Shown: in pieces, positions 1 through 8,931 of the stretch
How the letters are laid out: each line of letters starts with the position of its first letter
How positions within the stretch are numbered: position 1 is the stretch's first letter
Origin: Chryseosolibacter indicum
Lineage (GTDB): Bacteria > Bacteroidota > Bacteroidia > Cytophagales > Cyclobacteriaceae
NCBI RefSeq assembly: GCF_018598585.1
Contig: NZ_JAHESD010000001.1
Location: 1 to 64,000, forward strand
Length of the DNA: 64,000 nucleotides
Direction of reading: 5' to 3'
The notes under the pieces: model-generated
The model's database searches: none
Told to the model about the DNA's origin: nothing
Seen by the model: only the letters and a program-made list of their open reading frames with translations
Position numbers and translations under genes: made by a program

Positions 1-65
1 GTGGTAAGAACCTGAATGGTTTAAATGCTGTGGTCGAAAAGGCGAAGGCTTTAGTGAAAAAATAA
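1..65 (+). CDS. C-terminal fragment of an unidentified protein
   Basis: The window opens inside a reading frame (third frame) that runs to a TAA at 63-65, encoding about 20 residues rich in Lys and Ala and ending in KALVKK. It stops 17 bp before gatB, so the two could be co-transcribed. The fragment is too short to recognise a family; the frame is inferred from the absence of stops and the sensible amino-acid composition. Confidence 0.45.
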   Translation, partial: GKNLNGLNAVVEKAKALVKK

Positions 66-82
66 TTCTATAGATACAAGGG

Positions 83-1543
83 ATGGATAAAGCAATACGC
101 GATAAATATACGGCGGTAATAGGGTTGGAGGTTCACGCCCAACTTTTAACAAAAAGCAAGATCTATAATGCAGATGCTGCTGCTTATGGAAATTCTCCTA
201 ATACCAATGTTGGCGTAATCACACTCGCGCATCCCGGAGTATTACCAAAGCTCAATAAAAAGTCTATCGAGTATGCCATTAAGATGGGGCTTGCCTGCAA
301 TTGCGAGATTAGCAGATTTAATATATTCGATCGAAAGAATTACTTCTATCCGGACCTTCCGAAAGGCTACCAGTTAACACAGGACCGGACACCTATCTGC
401 AAGGGAGGATACATTGCAATCAGTACAAGTAACGGCGAAAGAAACATCACACTAAACCGTATTCACATTGAAGAAGACGCAGGGAAATCAATCCATCTGG
501 AAAATGAGAATGATACACTGGTAGATCTTAACCGTGCCGGAGTTCCATTAATTGAAATTGTTACGGAACCTTCCATCAGAAGTTCGGAAGAAGCATCGGC
601 ATTGCTTACTGAAATCAGAAAAATAGTTAGGTACTTAGAAATTTGTGATGGCAATATGGAGGAGGGTTCGCTTCGCTGTGATGCCAATGTTTCGGTCATG
701 CTTAAAGATGCAAAGGAATATGGCAAGAAGGTTGAGGTTAAGAATATGAACTCAATCAGAAATGTTCAGCGGGCCATAGATTATGAAATAGAGCGACAAA
801 TTGAATTAATTGAAAGCGGCGCTAACATCACCTCCGAGACAAGGACGTTTGATGCGGGGAGTGGCAAGACTTATGGTATGCGGGAAAAGGAAGAACTTAA
901 CGATTATCGTTATTTTCCTGATCCTGATTTAAGTCCATTAGTGGTATCAGAAGAATGGTTAGCGAGTATAAAAGCATCTATGCCGGCTTTACCAAGAGAA
1001 CTTGTTACAAAGTACGTAAAATCGTTTCACCTTCCTGAATATGACGCACAGGTGATAACGGATTCAAAAGATGTAGCACACTATTTTGAAGAAGCATGTC
1101 AATATACAGTAAACTATAAAGCAGTCTCTAACTGGGTAATGGGTACAGTGAAGTCGTATCTAAATGAAACTAATTCACTGGCGTCAGATTTACCAGTGAG
1201 CCCCAAAACGCTTGCTGAGGTGATAAATCTTATTGATGGTGGCAAGATTAGTTATACAATGGCTCAGCAAAGGCTGTTTCCGGCTTTATTAGAAAATAGT
1301 AATAAGGTCCCTATAACTTTGGCTCAGGAATTGAATATATTACAAGATAGCAGCGCAGATTCTATTTTGCCCATAGTGGAAGAAGTTATAAAGGAATTTC
1401 CGCTCAAGGTAGAAGAATTTAAGAACGGCAAAAAGGGAATTATAGCCATGTTTATGGGAGAGGTAATGAAAAGATCCAAGGGGAAAGCCGATCCAAAAGT
1501 TGCTAATGAATTACTTACAAAGAAGTTAAAAGAAGTACAATGA
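83..1543 (+). CDS. gatB: Asp-tRNA(Asn)/Glu-tRNA(Gln) amidotransferase subunit B
   Basis: GatB activates and hands over misacylated Glu-tRNA(Gln) or Asp-tRNA(Asn) so that the GatCAB complex can amidate it using ammonia from GatA. The 486-residue length is normal for the family. The N-terminal kinase-like core shows GLEVHAQL near residue 15, the DRKNYFYPDLPKGYQ-type stretch, and RCDANVS near residue 200. The C-terminal part (about 340-483) is the helical YqeY-like tail that binds tRNA. gatA and gatC are not in the window. Its end overlaps the possible ATG of the next gene by 4 bp (ATGA), suggesting an operon with the thioredoxin-like lipoprotein. Confidence 0.97.
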   Translation: MDKAIRDKYTAVIGLEVHAQLLTKSKIYNADAAAYGNSPNTNVGVITLAHPGVLPKLNKKSIEYAIKMGLACNCEISRFNIFDRKNYFYPDLPKGYQLTQDRTPICKGGYIAISTSNGERNITLNRIHIEEDAGKSIHLENENDTLVDLNRAGVPLIEIVTEPSIRSSEEASALLTEIRKIVRYLEICDGNMEEGSLRCDANVSVMLKDAKEYGKKVEVKNMNSIRNVQRAIDYEIERQIELIESGANITSETRTFDAGSGKTYGMREKEELNDYRYFPDPDLSPLVVSEEWLASIKASMPALPRELVTKYVKSFHLPEYDAQVITDSKDVAHYFEEACQYTVNYKAVSNWVMGTVKSYLNETNSLASDLPVSPKTLAEVINLIDGGKISYTMAQQRLFPALLENSNKVPITLAQELNILQDSSADSILPIVEEVIKEFPLKVEEFKNGKKGIIAMFMGEVMKRSKGKADPKVANELLTKKLKEVQ

Positions 1544-2763
1544 TAGCTGAAAGTAAAAAGCAAAAAGTACAAAGCATTACTTTGTCTAAAGGTAAGCATA
1601 ACATCGGAAAAGTATTGGATATAAAAGCTTTATGCTTCATGCTCTTAGCTTTATGCTTTTCATGCAATACCTCAGGAAAGGAAGAAAAAGATCTTCCTCA
1701 GGGTGCGTGGCAAGTAACAGTTAAAGGGAAAGTAGGATTTCCTCAGCAGCAAGGGCGCATCATAATCCAGGAGTTGAAGGAAGGAGCAACTGGCTGGCAG
1801 GACACAATTCAATTGAAAAGTAACTATACTTTTGCCAAGAAAATTACACTAACAGAACCTGGTTATTACCGATTAAACTTCTACGATAAGCAGGTAATGA
1901 ACATTATACTTGATAGAACAGATATCGAGGTAGTTGTTGATGGTAATAATCCTCAGGGTTTTTATGAGGTTAAAGGTTCACCAGACCTTGACCTGATCAG
2001 ACAGGTTCAGGATATGCTTGAAAAAGCAAACAACTCTCCGGACATAGCAAAACTAAATGAGGAGTTTACAGTTGCCGCCCAGAAACAGGACCAGGCGACC
2101 ATGGGGCAGTTGCAGGAGAAATATCAGCAACTCATAAAAAAGGAACACGATAAGGTTGCTCAATTGCTTGAACAGAAAGCGCCATCACTCGCTGTAATAA
2201 ACCTGCTTCAGAATAACACGCTTGATAAGGACAAATATTACCAGACGTATATTAATGTAGCGGATAAGCTTCGGAAAGCCTGGCCTAACTATACACAGTC
2301 AAAGAATTTTATTGCTTTTGTAGATAAAATGAAAGCTACTGCTATTGGGCAGCCAGCACCTGAAATTGCATTACCGAATCCTGAGGGGCAAATTGTAAAG
2401 CTTTCTTCCATGAAGGGAAAATATGTGCTTGTTGACTTTTGGGCAAAATGGTGTGGCCCATGCAGGCAGGAGAATCCAAATGTAGTGAGAGTGTATAACA
2501 AATATAAGGACAAAGGATTTACTGTTTTTGGAGTATCTCTTGATAGAAAAAAGGAAGACTGGGTTCAGGCAATTCAACAGGATGGATTAACCTGGACACA
2601 TGTTTCCGATCTTAAATTCTGGCAATCTGAAGCCGCTAAGACTTATAACATAAGCGCAATACCGTTTTCACTTCTTGTAGATCCTGATGGTATAATTATA
2701 GATAAAAACCTTAGAGGAGCAGCCCTTGAGAAAAGGCTAGCCGAGGTATTAGATAAAAAATAG
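1540..2763 (+). CDS. TlpA/ResA-like thioredoxin-fold lipoprotein with DUF4369-like N-terminal domain
   Basis: Predicted periplasmic thiol-disulfide oxidoreductase anchored as a lipoprotein. A DUF4369-type beta domain covers roughly residues 50-150, a charged helical linker follows, and an AhpC/TSA-thioredoxin domain occupies about 265-407 with the redox motif WCGPC at 304-308. The start is uncertain. ATG 1540 overlaps gatB but would put 38 residues before the hydrophobic segment; an in-frame TTG at 1615 would give a compact lipoprotein signal (DIKALCFMLLALCFSC). The signal is encoded by DNA containing agctttatgctt twice. The next gene begins 2 bp after the stop, so they are probably co-transcribed. 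In Bacteroidota such proteins keep periplasmic or cytochrome thiols reduced; the exact substrate is unknown. Confidence 0.88.
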   Translation: MIAESKKQKVQSITLSKGKHNIGKVLDIKALCFMLLALCFSCNTSGKEEKDLPQGAWQVTVKGKVGFPQQQGRIIIQELKEGATGWQDTIQLKSNYTFAKKITLTEPGYYRLNFYDKQVMNIILDRTDIEVVVDGNNPQGFYEVKGSPDLDLIRQVQDMLEKANNSPDIAKLNEEFTVAAQKQDQATMGQLQEKYQQLIKKEHDKVAQLLEQKAPSLAVINLLQNNTLDKDKYYQTYINVADKLRKAWPNYTQSKNFIAFVDKMKATAIGQPAPEIALPNPEGQIVKLSSMKGKYVLVDFWAKWCGPCRQENPNVVRVYNKYKDKGFTVFGVSLDRKKEDWVQAIQQDGLTWTHVSDLKFWQSEAAKTYNISAIPFSLLVDPDGIIIDKNLRGAALEKRLAEVLDKK

Positions 2764-2765
2764 AA

Positions 2766-3530
2766 ATGGTGTTACGATTATTTGCGCTTATTAGCTTTTG
2801 TTTTCTTATAGTTTCATGTGCAGTTCAGGAAAAGGCAGTAGATCCAGTAGGCATAACGTATTCAATGGATATGTTCTCCAGGTCTTCTACCTGTAAAGAT
2901 TCGTCAAACTGTGCTAGGTACACGGTGAGTTATCCTGTTTTTGAAAACCTGGATTCTACAAACCAGCGCCTGATCAAATCAAAAATTGATGCTATTGTAT
3001 CTATGGGAAACCCTGAGGCTAAGGGATGGACGATGGAGAAGATAGCAAATGAGTTTATAAAGGAATATGAAAATTTCTACAAACAAAGTCCTGACCTCAC
3101 TGCTGGACCCTGGCATTACAAAGCCCAAATAGATGTAGAATCTTCTTTAGATACATTAATAAGTTTATCAGTAAAGGATGAATATTTTACCGGAGGTGCG
3201 CACGGCGGATCAGGAACATATTTTATTAACGTAAATCCAAAGGCAAAGAAGTATTTTACCCTTGATGATTTTTTCAAGCCTGGTTATCGTGATGCCCTTA
3301 TAAAGGAAGGGGAGAAGCTGTTCAGAAAGGAAAGACAATTAGCGGATACAGCGAGTTATGTCAATAATGGTTTTGAGTTCGCAGATGATGTGTTTCAGCT
3401 TAATGAGAACTACGGCTTTACAGCCACGGGAATTACTTTTGTTTTTAATAACTATGAAGTTGCACCTTATGCAGCAGGGCCAACAACAATTGAGATTCCA
3501 TATGATAGAATGAAAGACTGGTTCAAGTAA
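2766..3530 (+). CDS. DUF3298/DUF4163-type lipoprotein
   Basis: A 254-residue protein with a lipoprotein signal (LIVSC near residue 18) and the DUF4163-DUF3298 layout seen in RsiV and PdaC-like extracytoplasmic proteins. A Tyr-rich beta domain is followed by a TGGAHGG motif near residue 142 and a C-terminal beta region ending in AAGPTTIEIPYDRM, the usual DUF3298 finish. RsiV-like members bind lysozyme, but no such role can be claimed here because the transmembrane/sigma-binding part of RsiV is missing. It follows the thioredoxin-like gene by 2 bp. Confidence 0.8.
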   Translation: MVLRLFALISFCFLIVSCAVQEKAVDPVGITYSMDMFSRSSTCKDSSNCARYTVSYPVFENLDSTNQRLIKSKIDAIVSMGNPEAKGWTMEKIANEFIKEYENFYKQSPDLTAGPWHYKAQIDVESSLDTLISLSVKDEYFTGGAHGGSGTYFINVNPKAKKYFTLDDFFKPGYRDALIKEGEKLFRKERQLADTASYVNNGFEFADDVFQLNENYGFTATGITFVFNNYEVAPYAAGPTTIEIPYDRMKDWFK

Positions 3531-3551
3531 ACCGGTCTTTCATCCACAGTT

Positions 3552-5027
3552 TTAAAGTTTATATTTTATTGGGATTACAAATCGTGTTCTAACGACCTGA
3601 CCGTTTTGTTTCCCAGGTGTCCATTTAGGAAATGATTGTACTACGCGCAGTGCTTCTGCATCACACGCAGCATCAAAGCCTTTTGCAACTTGTGTCTCCG
3701 AAATGCCTCCATCTTTTTCTACAACAAAAGAGATGAAAGACGTACCCTCAATTCCTTTTGATTTTGCGCTTTCAGGATATCGCAGCGTTCCTTGCAGGAA
3801 AGAGACCATTGATTCAAACCCACCTGGATATTCGGGTACTTCATCAACCTTGGTAAAAATCTCATTTGACTCAGAAGTTGATTGCTCCGCGGTGCTATTG
3901 ATGCCTGCGCCAGCATATTGAAGCATTGAAAAACTCCGTTGCTCTCCTTTATCAGTTATGGTAAATAACTCGATGTGAGTGGCTCTACCATATTTATTCT
4001 CAAGTTGTGTAAGCTTCTGGTTGGCGTTTTTATCATACTCTACAATAAATGTTTCGCCGGCATAGTTTTTCTTAAAAGTCTCAAACTTACTGGCAGCTTC
4101 AGCTGGTAAATTCTTACTGTCTTGATTTTCATTACCAAGCTGGTCCTGGCAGGCAATTACAAAAAATAACAATGGAATCATGAGCAAACATGCTGCTATT
4201 TTCCATATCTTGATATTCGATTTGATCGTTCTCATCATTTGAATTCGTTTAATAGTTAAAGAATTATTAAAGTGATTGCCGAGAGAAAGCCCGGCAGATT
4301 GTAAAGCAACCCTGGCCAGAAGGTTGCAGTACCTGTTCACATCCTGATTCTCAACAGCGCGCGCATCTGCCTCGAACTCATGAAGCTGAACAAAGATCTT
4401 TTTGTATGTATGTATAAATGGATTGAACCAAAAGCCAATTTTCAAGAGACTGAGAAGAAAAATATCAGCAGAGTGCCATTGCCGGGAGTGAATTTCTTCA
4501 TGGCGAATGATTTGCTCTTTCTCCAAGTCACTAAGTGCTGACTTATTTCCTATTAAAATGAAATTGAAGAATGAAAAGGTTAACGTTGAGTGCGAATGTT
4601 CTAGAATTCTTAGATTTCCTTTCCGTCTAATTGCGTTACCAGCGTTCAATAGCCGGATGATTTTGACCACCTGAAAGAGAAAGAATAGCAACGAAATAAC
4701 AACTCCTGTTATGTACAACATCCCAACCAACTGTATACTTTTTGTTTCTAAAAGTGCACTTACTGCGCTACCACTTTTCCCTAAATCTGTTATTACTACC
4801 TCAGGCAATAGATAAGAAGAGAAGGTGCCGATAGAAGGAACAATTTGAGAAGCGGTATTACTTTTAAAATGAAACAGCGGAAATGCTGTTGAAGCCAGCA
4901 CACCTAAAAGCATGACAAGACGCACTACTGTGAAATTGGTCTCTTTCTTCAAAAGAAATTGGTAGAACAGCAGAAACAAAAGAAGACCCAGGTTGGCTTC
5001 AACAATATAATTAAGTAGTGTACTCAT
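3552..5027 (-). CDS. BlaR1-type M56 membrane metallopeptidase with C-terminal TonB domain
   Basis: This 491-residue sensor-protease pairs with the BlaI-type repressor encoded immediately upstream. It has membrane segments near residues 5-25, 35-52 and 100-127, then the cytoplasmic zinc protease domain with HEEIH at 176-180, a further membrane segment near 275-293, and an extracytoplasmic tail. The tail ends not in a penicillin-binding domain but in a TonB C-terminal fold (about 395-491, starting EYPGG and ending in RFVIPIKYKL). That arrangement is common in Bacteroidota and argues for a signal other than beta-lactams. Known BlaR1 members cleave or inactivate the repressor on stimulation; here that is inference. 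It starts 18 bp after the repressor gene. Confidence 0.9.
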   Translation of the reverse strand: MSTLLNYIVEANLGLLLFLLFYQFLLKKETNFTVVRLVMLLGVLASTAFPLFHFKSNTASQIVPSIGTFSSYLLPEVVITDLGKSGSAVSALLETKSIQLVGMLYITGVVISLLFFLFQVVKIIRLLNAGNAIRRKGNLRILEHSHSTLTFSFFNFILIGNKSALSDLEKEQIIRHEEIHSRQWHSADIFLLSLLKIGFWFNPFIHTYKKIFVQLHEFEADARAVENQDVNRYCNLLARVALQSAGLSLGNHFNNSLTIKRIQMMRTIKSNIKIWKIAACLLMIPLLFFVIACQDQLGNENQDSKNLPAEAASKFETFKKNYAGETFIVEYDKNANQKLTQLENKYGRATHIELFTITDKGEQRSFSMLQYAGAGINSTAEQSTSESNEIFTKVDEVPEYPGGFESMVSFLQGTLRYPESAKSKGIEGTSFISFVVEKDGGISETQVAKGFDAACDAEALRVVQSFPKWTPGKQNGQVVRTRFVIPIKYKL

Positions 5028-5045
5028 ATTTAATTATTTAAAGCT

Positions 5046-5438
5046 TCACTTCTTTTCATTTTTAATTTCCGCGAGGAGTTTTTCAAGATCTTGTACATCT
5101 ATCTCATTCTCTTTTGCGAAAAAGGAAACCAAACTTGGGAAGGACCCATTAAAGTATCCTTTTACAAGGTTGTTAAGGTAGAATTTGGTGTACTTCTCTT
5201 TTGAAATGACCGCGTAGTATTCGTGTGTTTTTCCATAAGCCTTATGATCAATAAAGCCTTTGGTCTCAAGTATCCTCACTATTGTTGAAACTGTATTATA
5301 CGCAGGTTTTGGCTCTGGCATTTCTTCGATAATATCTTTTACAAAAGCTTTTTTCAGCTTCCATAAAATCTGCATCACCTGATCTTCAGCTTTCGTAAGT
5401 TCCTTTAAATCTTCCATGCTTTGCATTGAACCTGCCAT
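5046..5438 (-). CDS. BlaI/MecI-family transcriptional repressor
   Basis: A 130-residue winged-helix repressor: the LTKAEDQVMQILW opening, a recognition helix around PAYNTVSTIVRILETKGFI and a C-terminal dimerisation helix region are typical of BlaI/MecI/CopY. It lies directly upstream of the BlaR1-type gene on the same strand, so the pair forms a standard repressor-protease operon. A perfect 16-bp palindrome 22 bp upstream (5460-5475) is the obvious operator candidate. No resistance gene is next to the pair; the target regulon is unknown and may be only the operon itself. Confidence 0.92.
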   Translation of the reverse strand: MAGSMQSMEDLKELTKAEDQVMQILWKLKKAFVKDIIEEMPEPKPAYNTVSTIVRILETKGFIDHKAYGKTHEYYAVISKEKYTKFYLNNLVKGYFNGSFPSLVSFFAKENEIDVQDLEKLLAEIKNEKK

Positions 5439-5459
5439 CTCCTAATTATATAGTTATAA

Positions 5460-5475
5460 AACTAAATATTTAGTT
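5460..5475. promoter_or_regulatory. Perfect palindrome, candidate BlaI operator
   Basis: AACTAAATATTTAGTT is a perfect 16-bp inverted repeat lying 22 bp before the start of the BlaI-type repressor gene, in the place where an autoregulatory operator would be. BlaI-family repressors bind short dyads as dimers; that this particular dyad is the site is inference. Confidence 0.55.
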
Positions 5476-5622
5476 CATCATATCAAAGGCGTTATGGAAA
5501 TATTATTGAGCGACAATAACATTCTAGGTACCAAATTAGGCAGTTATAAAATCTGAATGGTTTTTATACCCTTGTCTTGCTCATGGGTAGTACAATGCAC
5601 TGGTTAATAATAATATTAAAAT

Positions 5623-6291
5623 TTAGAAGGAGCTTGTAAAGCTATAGGCAATAAGGTTTGCCCCCATACGTAATGCTTGCTGTCTTATTTCTTCGGGGTC
5701 ATTGTGTATGCGCTGGTCTTCCCAGCCATTTCCCAGATCACATTCATAAGAGTAGAAGACAACCAACCGTCCCTGGTAAAACAAACCTAAGCCCTGCGCT
5801 GGTTTTCCATCGTGTTCATGGATCTTAGGCAGTCCTTTCGGGAAGTCAAACTTCTGGTGATAAACAGGGTGATCAAAAGGGATAGCGACCAGTTCGAGGT
5901 CAGGAAACACCTTTTTAAGTTCGATGCGAATAAACTTGTCCAAGCCATAATTGTCATCGATATGTAAAAAACCACCCCCTTGAAGATATTTTCTAAGGTT
6001 TTCAGCGTCGCCTTCAGAAAACACTACATTGCCGTGGCCGGTCATATATATATAAGGATAAAGAAATATATCTGAGCTTCCCACCTCTACAATATCCTCT
6101 TCTGGAAAGAGGCTCATGTTTAGTTCCTGATTACAGAATTTAATGAGGTTGGGCAACGCTGTTTTGTTTGCATACCAATCGCCACCGCCATTATATTTCA
6201 ATTTGGCTATCTTGATACCCTTTTGAGCAAAAACGATATGGGTTGAAAAAAACAGTAATAACAGTATAGATCTCACAACATTAGTTCTCAT
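5623..6291 (-). CDS. DUF4159 exported protein
   Basis: A 222-residue secreted protein when started at the ATG at 6291 (signal peptide ending HIVFAQ); an in-frame ATG 33 bp upstream (6324) would only add a polar tail. The DUF4159 domain fills the rest: it has a Rossmann-like GATase1-type pattern with YMTGHGNVVFSEGDAENLRKYL and GGFLHIDDNYG, and a C-terminal SYECDLGNGWED. In Bacteroidota these genes often accompany MoxR/DUF58/VWA clusters, but no such genes are here. The molecular function is not established. Confidence 0.85.
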   Translation of the reverse strand: MRTNVVRSILLLLFFSTHIVFAQKGIKIAKLKYNGGGDWYANKTALPNLIKFCNQELNMSLFPEEDIVEVGSSDIFLYPYIYMTGHGNVVFSEGDAENLRKYLQGGGFLHIDDNYGLDKFIRIELKKVFPDLELVAIPFDHPVYHQKFDFPKGLPKIHEHDGKPAQGLGLFYQGRLVVFYSYECDLGNGWEDQRIHNDPEEIRQQALRMGANLIAYSFTSSF

Positions 6292-6396
6292 CTCAGTTTC
6301 GCTTATCTCTTGTACTTTAAACAAATATATTCACTGACGGTTAAACCTTTGGGTTGATTCTCAATCTAAAGTAACGAAATACAAAAAACAACAGGT

Positions 6397-7272
6397 ATGA
6401 ACTCCAAATCCTATTTTAAGCGCTTATTCTTTATTTCGGCGTTATTCGTATCACTAATATCATGTAGAGAGGAAGAAGAACGGCTAACATTGCAAGATTC
6501 ACAGACGATTTCAGAAGAATCTCTCGTGGATTCTTATTTTCAGGATGTGGATGATATCGCGCAGATTGTTATTGATGCTCCAACACAGCAACAACTGGGT
6601 GAGGGCAGGTCAGCAACTTCCATCAGTATTCATGATAATCGCTTTTTGTGTTCAGGAGTTGCAGTTACTCTGACGCAGGATGCATCATCTACACCTGAAA
6701 TTCCAAAGGGAAATATTACTGTTGACTTTGGTGCTAACGGCTGTATTGATAACCGCGGAAATGTAAGGAAGGGGAAGTTGATTTTTGCTTATCACGGGAG
6801 AAGATTTGCGCCTGGGTCAACAGTGATAACAACTACTTCAAACTATAGCATTAATGATGTTAAACTTGAAGGAGTTAGAACATTAACCAATATTCAATCA
6901 AGCACGGAAACGGCACCGTCTTTCCGTGCTGTGCTTTCAGGTGGCAAGGCTACATTTACAGACGGATCTCTTGCTGAGCGAACTTCCGATATCACCTGGA
7001 CTTGGGTTAGGGGAGCCAATCGGGTTGACGACTATCTCCTTGTAGACCAAAGTAGTAAGGCAGAGGGAAAAGCTAGATCAGGGAAACCATATTCTGTTGC
7101 ATTATTAAGTCCATTAAAATACAAACGCTTTTGCGGAATAGCAGTGGAAGGAGAGAAACAAATTACCGTAGATAGGGATAAAAAAGTAAGCATTGATTAT
7201 GGCGATGGCTCGTGCGATCGAATGATAGTACTCACTATAAATGGAGATTCTCGCGAAGTGGTTGTGAATTAA
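6397..7272 (+). CDS. Lipoprotein of unknown function
   Basis: A 291-residue lipoprotein with signal ending VSLISC near residue 23 followed by an acidic stretch (REEEE). The rest is predicted mostly beta, with three Cys (FLCSGVAV, NGCIDNRGN, GDGSCDRM) in addition to the lipidated one, and repeated patterns of the type ITVDFGANGC / VSIDYGDGSC that look like duplicated modules. I do not recognise a named family with certainty. A terminator follows at 7292-7318. Confidence 0.7.
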   Translation: MNSKSYFKRLFFISALFVSLISCREEEERLTLQDSQTISEESLVDSYFQDVDDIAQIVIDAPTQQQLGEGRSATSISIHDNRFLCSGVAVTLTQDASSTPEIPKGNITVDFGANGCIDNRGNVRKGKLIFAYHGRRFAPGSTVITTTSNYSINDVKLEGVRTLTNIQSSTETAPSFRAVLSGGKATFTDGSLAERTSDITWTWVRGANRVDDYLLVDQSSKAEGKARSGKPYSVALLSPLKYKRFCGIAVEGEKQITVDRDKKVSIDYGDGSCDRMIVLTINGDSREVVVN

Positions 7273-7291
7273 ACTATTAGAAAAAAGATAT

Positions 7292-7318
7292 AAAGCCTCG
7301 TTTAAGCGCGGCTTTTTT
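7292..7318 (+). terminator. Rho-independent terminator
   Basis: Stem aaagcctcg / cgcggcttt (one mismatch) with loop tttaag, followed by a run of six T. It sits 20 bp after the lipoprotein stop and before thyA. Confidence 0.75.
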
Positions 7319-7366
7319 ATTATCAGTGATTAATTTAGCACCTGATTCCTACTACATTTAAGCAAT

Positions 7367-8161
7367 ATGAAGCAGTACCTGGATTTGATGAAGGATATTC
7401 TTGAGAATGGCACAAAGAAGACAGATCGGACAGGTACAGGAACACTTTCTGTTTTTGGGAGACAACTACGGTTCGACCTTTCAAAAGGATTTCCGCTCGT
7501 TACTACGAAAAAACTTCATTTGCGCTCCATTATCTACGAGCTTTTGTGGTTCTTAAATGGGGATACTAATATTAAGTATCTCAATGATAATGGTGTTACA
7601 ATCTGGGATGAATGGGCCAATGAGCATGGAGAGCTTGGCCCTGTATATGGCCACCAATGGAGAAGCTGGCCAGCACCTGATGGCCGGTCAATCGATCAAA
7701 TCACCCAAGTATTAGATCAACTTCGGAAGAAGCCTGACTCACGCAGGCATATTGTAACAGCCTGGAATCCGTCAGAAGTTGATAAGATGGCACTGCCTCC
7801 ATGTCATGCTATGTTCCAGTTTTATGTAGCGGATGGAAAATTGTCTTGTCAATTATATCAACGCAGCGCTGATTATTTCTTAGGAGTACCTTTTAATATA
7901 GCATCTTATGCTTTGATGACACATATGTTTGCTCAACAATGTGATTTGGAGCCAGGTGATTTTGTATGGACAGGCGGAGATGTGCATTTATATCTTAACC
8001 ACATAGAGCAGGCCCAACTTCAGCTTACCAGAGAACCACACCCACTTCCCAAACTTAACATAAAAAGGAAGCCTGAATCTTTGTTTGAGTATTCTTTTCA
8101 AGATTTTGAAATCCTGAATTATCAGGCACATCCGTCCATTAAAGCTCCAATAGCAGTTTAG
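7367..8161 (+). CDS. thyA: Thymidylate synthase
   Basis: Converts dUMP to dTMP with methylene-tetrahydrofolate. The protein has 264 residues, the same length as the E. coli enzyme. Catalytic Cys146 lies in [11 protein letters not shown], the phosphate-binding Arg cluster includes PDSRRHI, and the folate/dUMP-binding region [18 protein letters not shown] is intact. The C terminus (IKAPIAV) matches the mobile tail that closes over the active site. No dihydrofolate reductase gene follows in the window. Confidence 0.98.
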   Translation: MKQYLDLMKDILENGTKKTDRTGTGTLSVFGRQLRFDLSKGFPLVTTKKLHLRSIIYELLWFLNGDTNIKYLNDNGVTIWDEWANEHGELGPVYGHQWRSWPAPDGRSIDQITQVLDQLRKKPDSRRHIVTAWNPSEVDKMALPPCHAMFQFYVADGKLSCQLYQRSADYFLGVPFNIASYALMTHMFAQQCDLEPGDFVWTGGDVHLYLNHIEQAQLQLTREPHPLPKLNIKRKPESLFEYSFQDFEILNYQAHPSIKAPIAV

Positions 8162-8245
8162 TACTTTCAATTATTATTTTTCATACTGCTTAAAAATTCT
8201 GTAACATTTCGATTTTTTTGTCGACAAATGAGATATTAAAATCAA

Positions 8246-8923
8246 ATGGCAGAAAAAAGCAGCGTTTTTGATATGATTGGACCTGTAATGATAGGTCCTT
8301 CTAGCTCACATACCGCAGGTGTGGTGCGTATAGCAAGAACTGCATTACGAATTCTGGGAGGTAGGCCTGATGAGGCAGACATAATCTTCTATAACTCTTT
8401 TGCCAGAACGTATGAAGGCCATGGGAGTGACAGAGCCATAATAGCAGGCTTGCTTGATTTTAAAACCGATGATAAGCGTATTAAAGATTCTTTAGACATA
8501 GCTGCTCAGGAAGGATTAAAATACAAATTCAAGTCTATTGGCAATGCTTCGGCTCTTCATCCTAATACAATACGTCTTGTTCTTACAAGAGCGGAAAAGA
8601 AGGTTGAAGTACTGGGTGAAAGTAAAGGAGGGGGAGTAATAAATATAGCAGAGGTAAACGGATTTAAGGCAGATTTCAGTGCAAGTTTACATACGATCAT
8701 TATTACCGCTGCAGATGTAAAAGGTAGCATTGCTTTCATTGCTGACGTGCTTGCCCACGATGATTGTAACATTGCGACAATGTCAGTTTCAAGAAAAGGT
8801 AAAAATGATCTGGCATGTTTAGTCATTGAGATGGATTCTGGAATAAAGCCTGTAACATTGGAGTATCTTCGGAGTCTTAGCTGGGTAAGAGACATTATTT
8901 ACATACCTGATATTGATCGCTAA
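8246..8923 (+). CDS. sdaAB: L-serine ammonia-lyase, iron-sulfur-dependent, beta subunit
   Basis: The beta subunit of two-component L-serine dehydratase, which deaminates serine to pyruvate. GPSSSHTAGVVRIA near residue 14 is the family signature. The C-terminal ~70 residues (HTIIITAADVKGSIAFIADVLA...) form an ACT domain used for serine sensing. The catalytic alpha subunit with the Fe-S cysteines is not encoded next to it, so it must be elsewhere for this protein to act. The next gene starts 8 bp later. Length (225) is normal for a split beta subunit. Confidence 0.9.
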   Translation: MAEKSSVFDMIGPVMIGPSSSHTAGVVRIARTALRILGGRPDEADIIFYNSFARTYEGHGSDRAIIAGLLDFKTDDKRIKDSLDIAAQEGLKYKFKSIGNASALHPNTIRLVLTRAEKKVEVLGESKGGGVINIAEVNGFKADFSASLHTIIITAADVKGSIAFIADVLAHDDCNIATMSVSRKGKNDLACLVIEMDSGIKPVTLEYLRSLSWVRDIIYIPDIDR

Positions 8924-8931
8924 TTATATTC

